The notes: generated from the sequence alone by a model not told the origin. Shown: positions 37,704-50,131, counted from the first letter of the stretch. The stretch is DNA of 64,000 bases from Prochilodus magdalenae (GCA_024036415.1 JAMWET010000041.1:37501-101500); one strand, 5' to 3'. Made by a program: numbers and translations.

Positions 37704-37708
37704 CTCAT
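37676..37708 (-). promoter_or_regulatory. klhl38: Possible uORF overlapping the klhl38 start
   Basis: An ATG at 37708 opens an 11-codon frame including stop (MRCCLLSLTA) that overlaps the klhl38 start codon at 37703 in another frame. If the mRNA leader is colinear here, ribosomes meet this ATG first. No splice acceptor is obvious between them. Function is inference. Confidence 0.3.
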
Positions 37709-38064
37709 ATCAGTATTTTGAGATTTTACGATTTGGTCAATGTTAAGACACTAGAATGTTAGTTTCAAGTTCATGTTGAAACCATCAGTCTGGGCCTCAG
37801 CATAAGCTGTACTGATGTTATGCCATCTGTCAGTTGTTTCTATTTAGACCTACAAAGTTATGATTATTGGCAAGTTAGCATCATCTGTGAAATACCAATT
37901 TAAAATAAAGGAGGGTGGGACATGTTAGACTATGTCACCCATGCTTCTGTAGGCTCAGCCTTTGGGTCATTATGTATGTGGAGACATGTCTCTAAAACAT
38001 CTAAAAATAAAAAAATAAAAAAATTATTAATAAACATACTAATAATCTAGGAACCAATAACAAA
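37709..38064 (-). promoter_or_regulatory. klhl38: klhl38 upstream region with candidate muscle sites
   Basis: CTAAAAATAA at 38001-38010 fits the MEF2 consensus. E-box-type CATCTG (37824-37829, 37882-37887) and CAGTTG (37831-37836) lie closer to the start. No clear TATA box. The sites are short, and the region is AT-rich, so chance matches are possible. Confidence 0.3.
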
Positions 38065-38735
38065 TAGCTGCACCCAAAAGAAATCAACTGATAGGAATGA
38101 AAATTGGTGGGTAGCTTTGACATTGTGAGACATGCAAATGATTCAAGTTTTGGCCACTCATGTGGTGTAAGCACGGGCCTTATAGCTAGCCCTACCCCTG
38201 ACTAACCCAACAGCCCAATTGCGGAAACAGTGACGCCCTTCATGACTCATTTTGTTAGTGCCAGCACCATTGGCAGGCGGCTGCACGGTGCAGGACTACA
38301 CGCAGACCGTTATGACAACTCCCTTTAATACACCACGTCAAAGACTGCAGTGGTGTCGTGCCAGACTCTCATGGAGTGACTCAGAATGACAGCAGGTTAA
38401 ATCTTGGTCTTGGTTTTGCCTTGGTGGTAACGATTTATGAATCTGTGTGTGGAGGCACCGTGGTAAGCGCCAAGAGAAACAGTTGGTTGTCGTGCTTATA
38501 TAATATGTAATATTCAAACTACACAGGGTGAAATCTTGAAGGACACCATTGGAAACCTACATGCCAAGACGATGTTGCATTAGCAAACATGGCGGCCTGA
38601 CGCCATCCAGAGGCACGCTACTTCTGTATGTGTAGCTCAATAAATATTGCCCATATCAGTCTGAATGTATCATCATTTATTGCTCCTGGTAACCTTTATC
38701 ACGGCAATCCCACACTTCCTTCTGGGTGCAGCGAT
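38065..38735 (+). mobile_element. Tc1-like family A copy, dead
   Basis: Starts AGCTGCACCCAAAAGAAATC and ends CCTTCTGGGTGCAGC, inverted ends of the family. Contains CTCAATAAATATTGCCCATA near the 3' end. Many stops and deletions. Confidence 0.85.
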
Positions 38736-40154
38736 TCTATTGATGATGAGTTTGTTTTCAAATCTAGACTGCTGATTAACCTACATTCTTCATATATGTC
38801 TGTAATGTCAGTTCTATTTGATTAGCTCCCTATCTATTACAGTCAATATACCAACATCTAGCATCTTAGCTCTTTTAAGCCATGCCCAATTTCGGTAAGA
38901 TATTCGTATCATGGTCCCACATGTCCCAGCATTTACCAGCCCTTACCAGTACAGATTTCATTCAATATGTTAGCATGATGATGCTTTTTTGGAGCGGTTC
39001 CTTTTTGCATGATCCTGATGTTTCAAATTCGTCTGGCATACATCAGCCAGCAAGACCAGACATCAGGGTAGAGGAGCCAATCATAACACAGCACATTTGA
39101 ATCGGTCTGTTCATGTTGTCATCTTACTCTTTAGTCTACAAGTATAAAATGTAACAACACTGATTCAGTCGTCTGGTAGGTTTAGCACACCCTCATATTT
39201 GTCCCCCCTAACCGTCAACAAAGGACTGTACATACAACACAGAAGTTCCAGTTGCCATGCAGTTAGCTATACGCTATGGTTATGTCTACCCGGTCCCCTA
39301 GAGACCCAAACTCTTAGCTGCAGCTTGTCTTACCTGGTCTCAGCCAACTTGTAGCACATCCTATATGTTTTCTGTATCTGTTTTTGTATCAGCAAAGTTC
39401 ATGCAGACACAAAACTGTGAATCATCTCTCTCTCTCTTTCTCTCTCACACGTTTTCTGAGTTCTCTTTGTATCTTTGAAGCAATCTGAAAGAGTAGAAGG
39501 TGGATGTTTATAGGGGACCGTGCTGGGGTGTTTGTTGTCAAGCTCTCCTTCCATGAGGCCTCTGTGTACATTCCAGTCCCCCTAAAAATAGAAAGCCCTT
39601 GTCTCCGTCAGAGCCCCAGCTACTCCCCTCCAACACCAACATGTGACGCCCTCTCTTTTTTTCCACCACGCAAGCTTCTCGGCTGTCTGCATGGTGCATC
39701 TGAGTTGCCCCCATGATCCGCCACCGCATGTGTATGTTTACAAATGTTGTAAGCATTACTGGTACCCGACAAACATTCCAGGAGCTGGCCGTGTGCCTGG
39801 AAAGACCACCCTCCCCTTTCCCTTTCCACGCTAGGCAGCTAGCATTGTGTTACGACAGCAGCTGATACCAAACACTGGGGTTATGAGGCCTATCCAGGAG
39901 GATATGGGATTGCTGACATATCTGAACCCATAACCATCGTGGTTATGACTAGGTGGCGGTGAGAAATAGGCCGGTCGACAGCCTCAGCTTTGTTCTTTGC
40001 TATTCGGTTGGGAAGCTGTATGTTTATATAGATGGACCACTCTATCCAATTCCTTCTAACTGTGGTCCCACAGTAAATAAAAACAATACGGAATTCCATT
40101 CAGACCTTAGAAATTTAAAAGCTTTGTGTACATACACTCAGATAAATAAAATAA
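38736..40154. other. No gene seen
   Basis: Mixed intergenic DNA, including a CT-rich stretch near 39426-39450. No domain or splice structure recognised. Confidence 0.45.
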
Positions 40155-41108
40155 ATACCAAGATGGAATCAAGATGGGTAGGTTTGACATCATGAGACAT
40201 GTGACTGATTCAAGTTTCACGCTCCTTCATGCATATGACCTAAGCAAGGACAAGCCTTATCGCTTTACCTGATGGACTAAATAGGGTCATCCTGTTGCAC
40301 ATGCTCACCATTCTGACTCGTGCTGTTGTGTTGGTAGCATCCTGTGCAAGTGAAGTATTCTTCAGAGAAGTAATTCAAGCTGTTGGAGGGGACTCCAGGA
40401 AGCTGAATGCTCTTATTAACATTGTATGCAATACCTGTCATCTGCCTACGACATGAAGGATCTGGGAGACCTGCATGAACCACAGAGAAGAAGAACCAAC
40501 TGATGGTCTGTCGTTCGTGAAGTGATCCAGCAGTCACGATTGCTTTCAGTGAACAGTGGTGCCCTACGAGTCATCCTGTTAGTCCGAGCACCATCGGCAG
40601 ACAGCTGCACGACGCAGGACTACATACATGCAGACTGTGGCAACGACTGACCTTAACACCTGTGATGGAGTGTGAAGTGTGAAGACTGTGATGGAGTGAC
40701 TTAGAATGGCAGTGGGTCATCTTCAGTCTTGAGTCCTGCTTTTGTCTCGATGGAGACCAACAAATCTTTGTATGGAGGCACCGTGGTCAGCACCCAGATG
40801 AATGATGTCCAGAGGACCCGGAGTCACTCCACCTCCACCCCACCGCAAAAATCTGTAGGAACTATGTGAGAATATTTAAGCTACATGAGATGGATTATCA
40901 CAGGACATCATTAGGAACCTCTTGCCGAGATGTCTGGCATGTTGCATTAGCCTGTCATCATACTGAGAGACACTACCTCTGTAGGAGTAGCTCAGTAATC
41001 ATTGCCCATAACAGTGTAAATGTATTATCATTTGTTTGTTCCTGGTAACCTTTATCTTCCTTCCCATTTGGACACTGCAGTCCGGCTCTTCCTTCTGGGT
41101 GCAGATAT
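40155..41108 (+). mobile_element. Tc1-like family A copy, dead
   Basis: Left tip eroded (GGAATCAAGATGGGTAGG); right end CCTTCTGGGTGCAG. The longest copy that lacks nested insertions, still full of stops and indels. Confidence 0.8.
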
Positions 41109-41500
41109 AATTGTGATGATGAATTCCTTCCAGTTAAAATCAGTTTGGGTCTCAGATGATAAATGCCATTTCTAGGAACTGCTGTTCCAAGTCTGTACTG
41201 AGCACTGAACATTGAGCAACTATGGTGGCTGCTGGGTGTTCCATGTGCCCACAGCTATGTGACATACAGCCAGTGACTGCTTAACATCTGCTATGCTGTT
41301 TTGATACTTGGGTTCATGGTGAACAGAGATGGGTGAGAGTTTTGCCCTTTACATTGTACTCAGTAGAGGAGGATCCTGACCAGAGCAAGAGTGCGCTCTA
41401 CTGAAGTGAGCCAGTGAGTCAGACTGTAACTTTAAGTTTCTGGTAAAAGAACCTAACCGAACAAAAACAAAGTAGATATTATCAAAAAAGAACAAACATA
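41109..41500. other. No gene seen
   Basis: Spacer before the duplicated segment; nothing recognised. Confidence 0.4.
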
Positions 41501-42175
41501 GAGCTACTACTGTTACTTGTAGGTCAAATAAACACTTGGTTGAGTCAGTGTTTGGCATGAGCCTTTATCAAAGGAGTTACCACAGTGAGAAGTTTATGTG
41601 TATAGACATGCAACAATGAATTAAATTAATGGAAATTACCACTGGATATTTCTCCCACAGCAAAAATAAAGATATCCATGAATTTTTGCCCAATTTTTTT
41701 GTATTTTTGTACAATGCTATTAACCCGAGGAAGGTCTTATTTCATATACATGTATAAACAATAGTTTAAACTAACTACAAGACAGATGTGAGACAAATAA
41801 ATCCAGTTTTCTCATTGTATTATATCAGATAGCACATGTTTGGTGCCTGAAGCTGCATCTATAGTTTTGCACTGGAGCTATAAACCTAATGTAGCTAACA
41901 AGCAATTGAAGCTCATAGCCCACAATTTGGCATTGTGGAAACTGCATGGCAAACTAATAGCACATTTGCCTTAAAGGAGCAATATGTAAAATTCTTTGTT
42001 TGAAATATTTCAAAACTATTAACAGAATGTAAAGAAATAACACTTTTGGTGGTTCTGTCAAATACCTATAAGTATCATGTTGCAGACATACTAACTGAAG
42101 TAGATACAATTCTAACTAGCTAGCCCTTGCCTGTCTTGTCTCATAATACCACTTTGTACTTTCAGAGGTGATACA
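41501..42175 (+). repeat. Direct segmental duplication, copy 1
   Basis: Matches 44065-44740 in the same direction along its length, from GAGCTACTA and GTTACTTGTAGGTCAAATAA through the AAAGGAGCAATATG motif at 41973. Small substitutions and indels separate the copies. Confidence 0.9.
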
Positions 42176-42433
42176 GGTAGTCAATGAAAGGAACAGTAAG
42201 CGCGATGATGGCTGAAGCTCTGTGTGAGCAAACATTATAATGACTCCTCCCACCATCCATTCTCGATAGCAGTTCACCAAAAGAAGTGATATACAGTACG
42301 TGGTGTAGCTGTCCAATGAAGCTCTAGAACTCTTGGTAAGTAAAGAGATAAAGTTTGATGCTGAACTGCATTGCTTCTTCTGGAGAGATAAGAGTTATAG
42401 AGGGAGGTGGAGATACTGTTACAAATGGCTGTT

Positions 42434-43800
42434 AAAGGAGCAATAAGGGATTTTTCTGTACTTATGAAGCAATCGACATGACAATGTCTTTAAACCTCGA
42501 ATGTGAAGAAATAAAAGTTTGGTATTAGGTCAAAGACATCTATGTATTGTGTTGCGGTGATATCTGCTGTGGTAGTATTCTAACCAGCTATCCCCGGCCT
42601 GTTCTGCTAACATTGGCATTGCTTTCTACCACTGGAAACGGTCTTAGTAAGTAAAGTGCAATGTTTCTTCCAAAAAGAATTAAGGAGGGAGGTAGAGGGA
42701 CTGTTTATTGGCCTGAATTGTTTAGAGTATGAATTTGACAAGTTGTGTTGGCATACAAATTGCTCCGTTAAAGGAGCACTATGTGATTTTCCAATACTTA
42801 TAAAGGAGGTTCTGCTATGTGTTGTTACTTGGAGTATGAATTCATCAGATTGCATCTTACAAATTTCATCATTAAACCACGTTGCATTGTTGGGAAGCTC
42901 ATCTAAACTTCCTTGTGTGCTTTATGAAATACTGTTATCTTTAAAATAGATAGAAAAACTAAAAATCACTTAACTAAAACAGTAGCAGCAGCAAACTAAT
43001 AATAAATAATACCAATTAATGATAATAAATCATTATAACTTTATTAATAATAATTTTATTTCAGTTTTGGTAGTAACAGTTCTTATTGTTACACACAGAT
43101 TTTTAGACTTAGTGCACACCTTTACAATGGGATCTATGTGCTCACCATGTGGCCATGAGGGACAGGGATGCAGCTTCGGTTTCTGCTCTAAAATGCTGGA
43201 ATGTGGCTAAAAATGTGCTATTAGTCAGATGAATACATGGACATTTTTGTTTAATAAAGAATCACAGGAGTTCAAAACAGCCATACATACGATCCAATCC
43301 ATTCGTTATGCATTGGTCATTTGTCACTGCAGATCTATTTTGAGGTCAATAGTCTGTAGTAGTATTTAAAGTAGACCTTTTGTCCATTGTACAAGATTGC
43401 TGAAGGTTTGTTAAGTGAAGGAAGTAGATCAGCAGCTCCACCTAGTGCTTACCAAAGCCAGACTAAGCCACATTATGTAAGAGTGGCACTGTGCCAGACC
43501 GTCTAAGAAACACAGGGCCCTCTGACGTAAAAGGAGCGCTGTGGAAAACATTATTGGTAAAAGGTGACTGCGGTTACGCTTTGTTTGAAGGCTACCTACA
43601 AGAAATAAGCATAGACATTAAATGTCCCATTAAAAAGCAGTGCTTGAGTATTTATGAGCTACTTATCTGCAAGTAAATTACATTCTATTTACTTCAGAAG
43701 ATGTAAAACCAAGTCACAGACATGTGTTCACTTTAGAACAGAAATATTTTAAAGTGCTGGACCTGGAGGACTAGTTAAAGGAGCAATATGTAAAAAAATC
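42434..43800. repeat. Copies of the AAAGGAGCAAT repeat between the duplications
   Basis: New starts of the motif at about 42434 (AAAGGAGCAATAAGG), 42773 (AAAGGAGCACTATG) and 43777. The block beginning at 42434 matches the block beginning at 44922 over about 350 bp (AAAGACAT, CCCCGGCC, TTGCTTTCYACCACTGG, TTAGAGTATGAATT). Apparently a non-autonomous element; superfamily unknown. Confidence 0.7.
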
Positions 43801-44064
43801 TACCTCAAAAAAAATCCCCAAATGAACTAAAATGATCAATAGAATATTAAAATGACACATGTGCATTGTGTTGCAAAGATATCTACTGAGGTAGCATTCT
43901 ATTTAGCTAGCCCTGACCCTTCCTAATAATGTTGCTATTGCTTTCCACTGCTGGAGACAAGTGTTCTTGGTGAGTAAAGAGATGAAGTGTAATGCTGAAC
44001 TACAACGTTTCCTTTAGACAGATAAGAAGTAAGGAGGGTGGTGGGGGGACTCAGCACCCTCCTT

Positions 44065-44740
44065 AGAGCTACTAGTGTTACTTGTAGGTCAAATAAACAC
44101 TTGGTTGAGTCAGTGTTTGGCATGAGCCTTTATCAAAGGAGTTACCACAGTGAGAAGTTTATGTGTATAAACATGCAACAATGAATGAAATAAATGGAAA
44201 CTACCACTAGATATTTCTCCAACAGCAAAAATAAAGATATCCATGAATTTTTGCCCATGGTGGTGGCCTTGTGTAGTGCATTGGTACAATGCTATTGAAC
44301 CAAGGCAGGTCTTGTTTTATATACATGTATAAACAATAGTTTACACAAACTTTAAGATGGATATGAGACAAATGAATCCAGTTTTCCCATTGTATATCAG
44401 ATAGCACATGTTTGGTGCCTGAAGCTGCATCTATAGTGTGGCACTGGAGCTATAATCCTAATGTAGCTAACAAGCAATTGAAGCTCATAACCCACAATTT
44501 AGCATTGTGGAAACTGCATGGCAAACTAATAGCACATTTGCCTTAAAGGAGCAATATGTAAAATTCTGAGTTTGAAATACTCCAAAACTATTAACAGAAT
44601 GTAAAGGAATAACACTTTTGTTGGTTCTGTCAAATACCTATAAGTATTATGTTGCAGACATAATAACTGAAGTAGATAAAATTCTAACTAGCTAGCCCTT
44701 GCCTGTTCTGTCTTATAATACCACTTTGTACCTTCAGAGG
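44065..44740 (+). repeat. Direct segmental duplication, copy 2
   Basis: Second copy of 41501-42175, about 2.57 kb downstream. Confidence 0.9.
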
Positions 44741-44921
44741 TAAAGAGATTAAGTTTAATGCTGAACTACAACGTTTCTTTTAGACAGATAAGATGCAAGG
44801 AGGGTGGTGGACTCCACCACCCTCCTCCAGAATTTTCTGGTGATGTTTTTACCTGTATGGTTTAGATACGTATAGAAGTATAGATTTGACAAGATGTGTC
44901 ATTGTACAAAGTACTCCTTTA

Positions 44922-45280
44922 AAGGAGCAATAAGCGTTTTTCCTGTACTTTCCTGAAGCAATCAATATGACATTGTCCTTGAAACTCTACCGTGAAGAAA
45001 TAAAAGTTTTGATGTTTGGTCAAAGACATTTATATTTCATGTTGCAGTGATGTCTACTGACGTAGCATTCTACACAAATAGCCCCGGCCCATCCTGCCAA
45101 TGCTGGCGTTGCTTTCCACCACTGGAGGTCTTGTTTTGATGCTGAACATGCAACATTTCCACTAAACTGATAAGAATGAAGGAGGAAGGTGAGGAACTAT
45201 GTATTTCCTGGTGATATGTTACCCTACATTGCTTAGAGTATGAATTCAACAAGTTGCATCATCTTACAAATTTACTGTAT
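44922..45280. repeat. AAAGGAGCAAT repeat, later copy
   Basis: Homologous to 42434-42790; begins AAAGGAGCAATAAGCG. Together with the direct duplications it shows the whole 41.5-45.3 kb block is built from repeated units. Confidence 0.7.
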
Positions 45281-45678
45281 ACTAAGACCTGTCAGTGTGG
45301 CCAATATGGAGTATCTACACTGACCCACCGTGTTGTAAACAGGCAAACACCCTTCTCCTCAACATGTATTAAAAAGATTGAGAGGTTACTGGAAAGTCTA
45401 AGAATTGCATATTGTAAATATCTGCTTGATTCCAAATGCGATGCCTGCAACATGTTTTTTCTAAATAAGTTGCAACAGGAGCATGTTACCACTCTGTTAC
45501 CTCACTTTTTCTTTTAAAAGCAGTTAGCAAATGTTCAGGGAGTGGAAGACACTATGACAGAATTTTTTTTAGCCATCTTCTGTTATACACGTCTTCAACA
45601 GCCTATAGGCACACTCTCTTCCGCATTCCGAGTCAGCCAGCTTCATCACTTCCTGTCTTGCTAGTAAACAGCGCAGCT

Positions 45679-45839
45679 ATGGCGTTTTTCACTCGCTCGC
45701 TTCAGGATTTGCCCAGGATTACGGTCAACGACGTCACTCGTATTATTCAGACATCGTGTCAGACGTAAGCAACAATGAAAGAGAAGGGCTTCAAACTCTA
45801 CATTTCAAGCTACGTCCATAATTATGAAGGTAAGCTCCG
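45679..45839 (+). pseudogene. Possible broken first exon (MAFFTRSLQ frame)
   Basis: An ATG at 45679 opens MAFFTRSLQDLPRITVNDV and stops at TAA 45766-45768. Shortly after, MKEKGFKLYISSYVHNYEG continues in a compatible style to a good splice donor (GAAG|GTAAGC at 45840). It resembles the start of a multi-copy fish protein that I cannot name with confidence. The stop suggests a broken copy, or that the true exon ends earlier. Confidence 0.4.
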
Positions 45840-45905
45840 GTCTTGTAATGTTAGCCCTTGGCTAAACTGTTTGTTTACTAACCAATGCTAACGTAGTGAT
45901 ACATA

Positions 45906-46046
45906 CAGTACCACATCAAAAAATTCGAATATCATGGAAAAAGTTCACTTTTAATAATTAAATTCAAACGATAAACTTTGTGATATAAAATATGACCCTT
46001 TAACAAAAACCTTTTCACCATATTCTCATTTTTTGATGTTGCACTG
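45906..46046. mobile_element. 141-bp MITE with TA flanks
   Basis: CAGTACCACATCAAAAAATT at the left pairs with the inverse of CAGTGCAACATCAAAAAATG at the right; TA at both sides. The AATATCATGGAAAAAGTTCA core is familiar from fish genomes. Lies between the two gene relics at 45679 and 46483. Confidence 0.8.
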
Positions 46047-46075
46047 TATATTTATAATCAGGAAACGAATTTTAA

Positions 46076-46483
46076 TCAGACAGCAGCGGGATCCGGAGCC
46101 GAAGCGTAGTCGTGGTCCCCGGGGAGTGTATCAGCCTCCTTGACAGGTGTGTCATCCTCCGTCGGTCGCTTTCTCCTCTCCCAAACCTCCGGTCTTGAAA
46201 GTGGAACGGGGAAATTGTTCCCCTCAAACAACATCGGCACCGCTCCCTTCTGTAACAGCCGCCGTCCTGACTTGCCGGCTACACCCGCGGGTATGCGGAG
46301 TGATTGTGAAGTTCTCCAACCGGATAGCAACAATCCATTTATGCCGGTTTTCCGCATCGGAGGTAAACGTATGAGACTAAGTACTTTGTTGTACTTACTG
46401 GAGGCCTGACATAAAGGTACACAACAATGTTCATCTGTAACGCTGTCAGTTCGCTGAAACTTAAACTTCTGTGCTTGAGACAT
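46076..46483 (-). pseudogene. THAP-domain pseudogene
   Basis: THAP domains are C2CH zinc-finger DNA binders found in transposases and host proteins. The 135-codon frame starts MSQAQKFKFQRTDSVTDEH, then CVPLCQASSKYNKVLSL (first two zinc Cys), and ends with a KKGAVP-like QKGAVPMLFEGNNFP and RPEVWERRKRP. The middle of the domain (FTSDAENRHKWIVAIRLENF then TITPHTR) lies in another frame, so two frameshifts interrupt it, and the final Cys-x-x-His reads CSRQ, losing the zinc His. In related fish loci this domain heads a transposase-derived protein (memory, unchecked). No downstream catalytic exon was recognised. Confidence 0.75.
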
Positions 46484-47349
46484 TATCGCGATTTCCCTAA
46501 ACTCAACACAACAGTGAGGATAGCGGAAGTGGTTGAGCTGGCTGAGATTTTAGCGGAAATACGTCACCACCCCTGTGTGCATGTACCCCACTGAGACAGG
46601 TCTAGACTGTGGGAGGAGCTGGGAGTCTAGCACCCAGCCATGCTGTTGTAATGAGTGCAGAAAGTGGCTTGGTTCTATTAGGGTAGAGATATAGTTGCTG
46701 TTTGGCCAGGTGTTGACATAGTGGCTTGTACTATGCGAGTTACTGGAGGCTTCCTCTAGAGGGCAGACCACTCAGTTTGTCCAGAATTTTCCACAGTGCA
46801 CACACAATGGTCTCAGATTCGTTTTCATACTGATCCTTACCTCCTGTACATACTGATCTCTTGCCAGCTGTTCTGACAAGCACTGTGCAGCAGCAAGAAC
46901 ACAGCATACAGATGCAGGTGCTGCAGTGCCCCGGTGTTACTGTGTGTACTGCACCTTGTGCATGCATAGTGCTAATTTCTGACACACCAAGCTGATGCAG
47001 GATATGCCAGGCAGCCGTCATGGGGACTCGAACACATGCTTTATAGACAGTATATGTCTAGCACAAGAATCCTCTTGCAGCACAATATCAAACATTGGGG
47101 CCGGGGTCTGCAGCATAACTCATTTAATAATGTCACACTGTACACTTTATATATCTATACTGTCTGCTACCACATACTTAACTGATACTGCTCTTACACT
47201 TTGCACATGTCCTGTACACCACACAGTACAACACAGCACAATACTATTTGATATAATTCAATTCAATACCATATGATACTATACAATACAAAACAATGCG
47301 ATACAAATACGGTACGATATGACACAATGTCATATACAGATATCCTGTC
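46484..47349. other. No gene seen
   Basis: A 93-codon minus frame at 46740-47021 is rich in Cys but resembles no family I know and has no splice context. 47215-47340 is a degenerate CAATAC/ACACA-rich simple stretch. Confidence 0.4.
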
Positions 47350-47460
47350 ATAAGGTGTCACTGCAGTGCTGAAAATGGTCAGCCACCCAGATAATACCTG
47401 ATCTATGGTCATATGGGTGTCCTGACCATTGACGAATAGGCTAGAGGAGTTTAGACATGA
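47350..47460. repeat. Fragment of the 12610-13090 repeat
   Basis: GTCACTGCAGTGCTGAAAAT, CACCCAGATAATACCTG and GTCCTGACCATTGA follow the same order as the longer copy. Confidence 0.6.
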
Positions 47461-47950
47461 GGTAAGTGACCAGTGAATGTATTTAACACCTACAAGCAGA
47501 CTTATTTACTCGTGTCAGTCTGCTAACTATGCAATGTGATGTATATGTGCAGCTGTTTAGACAGAACCCGGCCCAGGAAGCTACAGAATCTCAGAAATCT
47601 TGCAAGACCACTGCGCTATGCTGAAAAACAAGAAAGTCAGAGTGCCACAGGCATGTCCATTTCGAGTTCTCATACAGTGCAGACTGATGATGTGTATTCT
47701 AGTGCACAGCTCACCGAGAACAGCCAACTCTTTCAGCTGTCAAACAGCTTGTAATTCAGCGAGAGCTACAGTTTTTATCATGACTTTTGATTGTTTGGTT
47801 TTGCCTATTTGTGGAGAAAATTATTTGTTAATAGCGGCTACTACCATTTACTCAAGTACAAGTAAAATACACAACTATTTATACTCTATAAATGAGCATC
47901 TCTGAATCATAATGCTTCTTCTTATGTATATTTAAGTAACTAAACCAGTG

Positions 47951-48297
47951 TTACATTATAATCATGTTACATCATAGTCATGTTACATCATAGCCATTTT
48001 ACATCATAGCCATTTTACATCATAGCCATGTTAAATTATAGCCATGTTACATTATACTCACATTATAGTCATGTTACATTATAGCCATGTTACATTATAC
48101 TCACATTATATTATAGCCATGTTACATTATAGCCATGTTACATTATACTCACATTATATTATAGTCATGTTACATTATAGCCATGTTACATTATACTCAC
48201 ATTATATTATAGCCATGTTACATTATAGCCATGTTACATTATACTCACATTATATTATAGCCATGATACATAATAGTCATGCTACATTATAGTCATC
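47951..48297. repeat. Satellite: 16-bp monomer in 48-bp higher-order units
   Basis: The monomer is CATGTTACATTATAGC. From 48100 the block starting CTCACATTAT recurs every 48 bp (48100, 48148, 48196, 48244); an earlier start at 48057 is 43 bp away through a 5-bp loss. The left part (47951-48040) is simple monomers with CATCATAG variants. Confidence 0.9.
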
Positions 48298-49579
48298 TTA
48301 AGTGTGTGAGCACTAGTAGAGGTGTATGTGTAAATTGAAATACCTGTTTTACACTTATATTCATAATGACCTTTCTTCTCTATAGGTATGAGCGCTGGGC
48401 TGGGGTTGCCAGGTGCTGCACCTTTGCTTTATATATGTCTGTGTATTAATCTCTAGGTATCAGCACTGGCCCTTGTTCGGGCAATGTCTGAGCTCATGGT
48501 GAGTTTTAGGCTCTAACCTTCCTGAACTAGCTGGAATATTATCCAACAGAACACTAAGCACGGTTGTAAGTCACTCTGGCTCCAAAAGTAGGATAATATG
48601 GTCATAATAATGTGACTTGGCTCAATTTAGAAATCTGGTCACCGTAGTTTAGCACCACAGGAGTTCCCAATGGTTTAATGATGTTGTTGTATAATGCATG
48701 CTGGGTATTGTAGTGAAAGAACATTGATGAATGAAAACATGAAAAGGATAGGAAATTGTGAATTCTGTCTGATGATGATATACTCCTGTCTTAGGCTGGA
48801 ACGTCCATATAGGGCTTGAGTTTTCAGACCTAGATTAAGTCTTGACTAAATGGAATTTCCAGTGGTGTGAACCATTGGCATGGCATTTTATACCAAGACT
48901 AGGCCCTGAAACTAGGCCCAGCATCTACGAAGCATATATCATGGTCTTCCACCGTCTGAAACAAATTGGTTAACATGCTAATATTAGCATAATGTTTTGT
49001 ATGGGATAGCCTGACCTGATTTATTAACAAGCATAGGAAAGCGCCTTAATTTGCTGCTCATGCAAATCATACTATTTCCACGTCCGCTGGAGTTGAGAGA
49101 GAAAGTAGCACGGGTTTAATAAATGAGGTCCCTGAGCTTTGCAGATAATGTGTTATTAATTGATACTTAGCCTATAGAATGGCTCTTGAAAGGGAACCTC
49201 TAAGGGATACTTGAGTTCAAAGAAAACCCGCGACCATGGTTTCCTGTTTTAGCATCTATTATCTGTCCCCTGGAGCGGGCACTTCAGAGAGACCGAGTGA
49301 GAGGCACGCATCAATATTAGGATTAGGGCTGTGATGAGGCATCTCTATATTAGCGCTGGTCGTGCCTTTGGGGCCCGGGGATTTTTGTGTATCTGTTAAT
49401 TGTCTCTTGTTAAGCGCTCTGTCTTCTGGAAGCTTTTACTACAGGAACAACATTCCTCCTGTTTATCACAGGATGAACTCAAACACACCAGGTACTGTAT
49501 AAACTCACTCCCAAAGGTAGAGGGTCAGGAACAGAGCCTCATTAACCCTTTCAAAGGCATTCCCCCTTGTCTACACTCC
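48298..49579. other. No gene seen; SINE-like tail
   Basis: Near 48500-48600 CTAAGCACGGTTGTAAGTC resembles the tail near 59060 and the SINE tail at 1480. The rest is unassigned. Confidence 0.45.
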
Positions 49580-49745
49580 TAAAAACACTAACAGGATGAC
49601 TCATAGAGGGGATCACTGCTCGCTGAGTGTCAACAATTGTGGCCGTCAGGTCAGTCAGGTACAGCGATAAAACCCGTCTTTGCTTACGTCACATGTCTCA
49701 TAATGTTAAATCTACCCAACTAATTTCATTCCTGTCAGCGGTTTC
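49580..49745 (-). mobile_element. Family A Tc1 terminal fragment
   Basis: ACTAACAGGATGACTCATAG, GATCACTGC and GTCAGTCAGGTACAGCGATA match 10585-10660 and the following end. It directly abuts the triplet array. Confidence 0.75.
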
Positions 49746-49770
49746 CTTTATTTCTATTTACTTGAATGTA

Positions 49771-49899
49771 ATACTATTACTACTACTGCTACTACTACTA
49801 CTACTACTACTACTGCTACTACTACTACTACTACTACTACTGCTCCTACTGCTCCTACTGCTTCTACTACTTCTACTACTACTACTGCTACTACTGCTT

Positions 49900-49934
<35 letters not shown>

Positions 49935-49938
49935 GCTT

Positions 49939-49970
<32 letters not shown>

Positions 49971-50034
49971 GCTACTTCTACTACTACTACTGCTCCTACT
50001 GCTCCTACTGCTTCTACTACTACTACTACTTCTG

Positions 50035-50131
<97 letters not shown>

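Noticed and set aside
46740..47021. 93-codon Cys-rich minus frame
   Set aside because: No recognisable motif, no splice or promoter context; could be chance.
48044..48292. 82-codon frame
   Set aside because: Made entirely of the 48-bp satellite; repeats of HYSHVTLYSHYI are artefactual.
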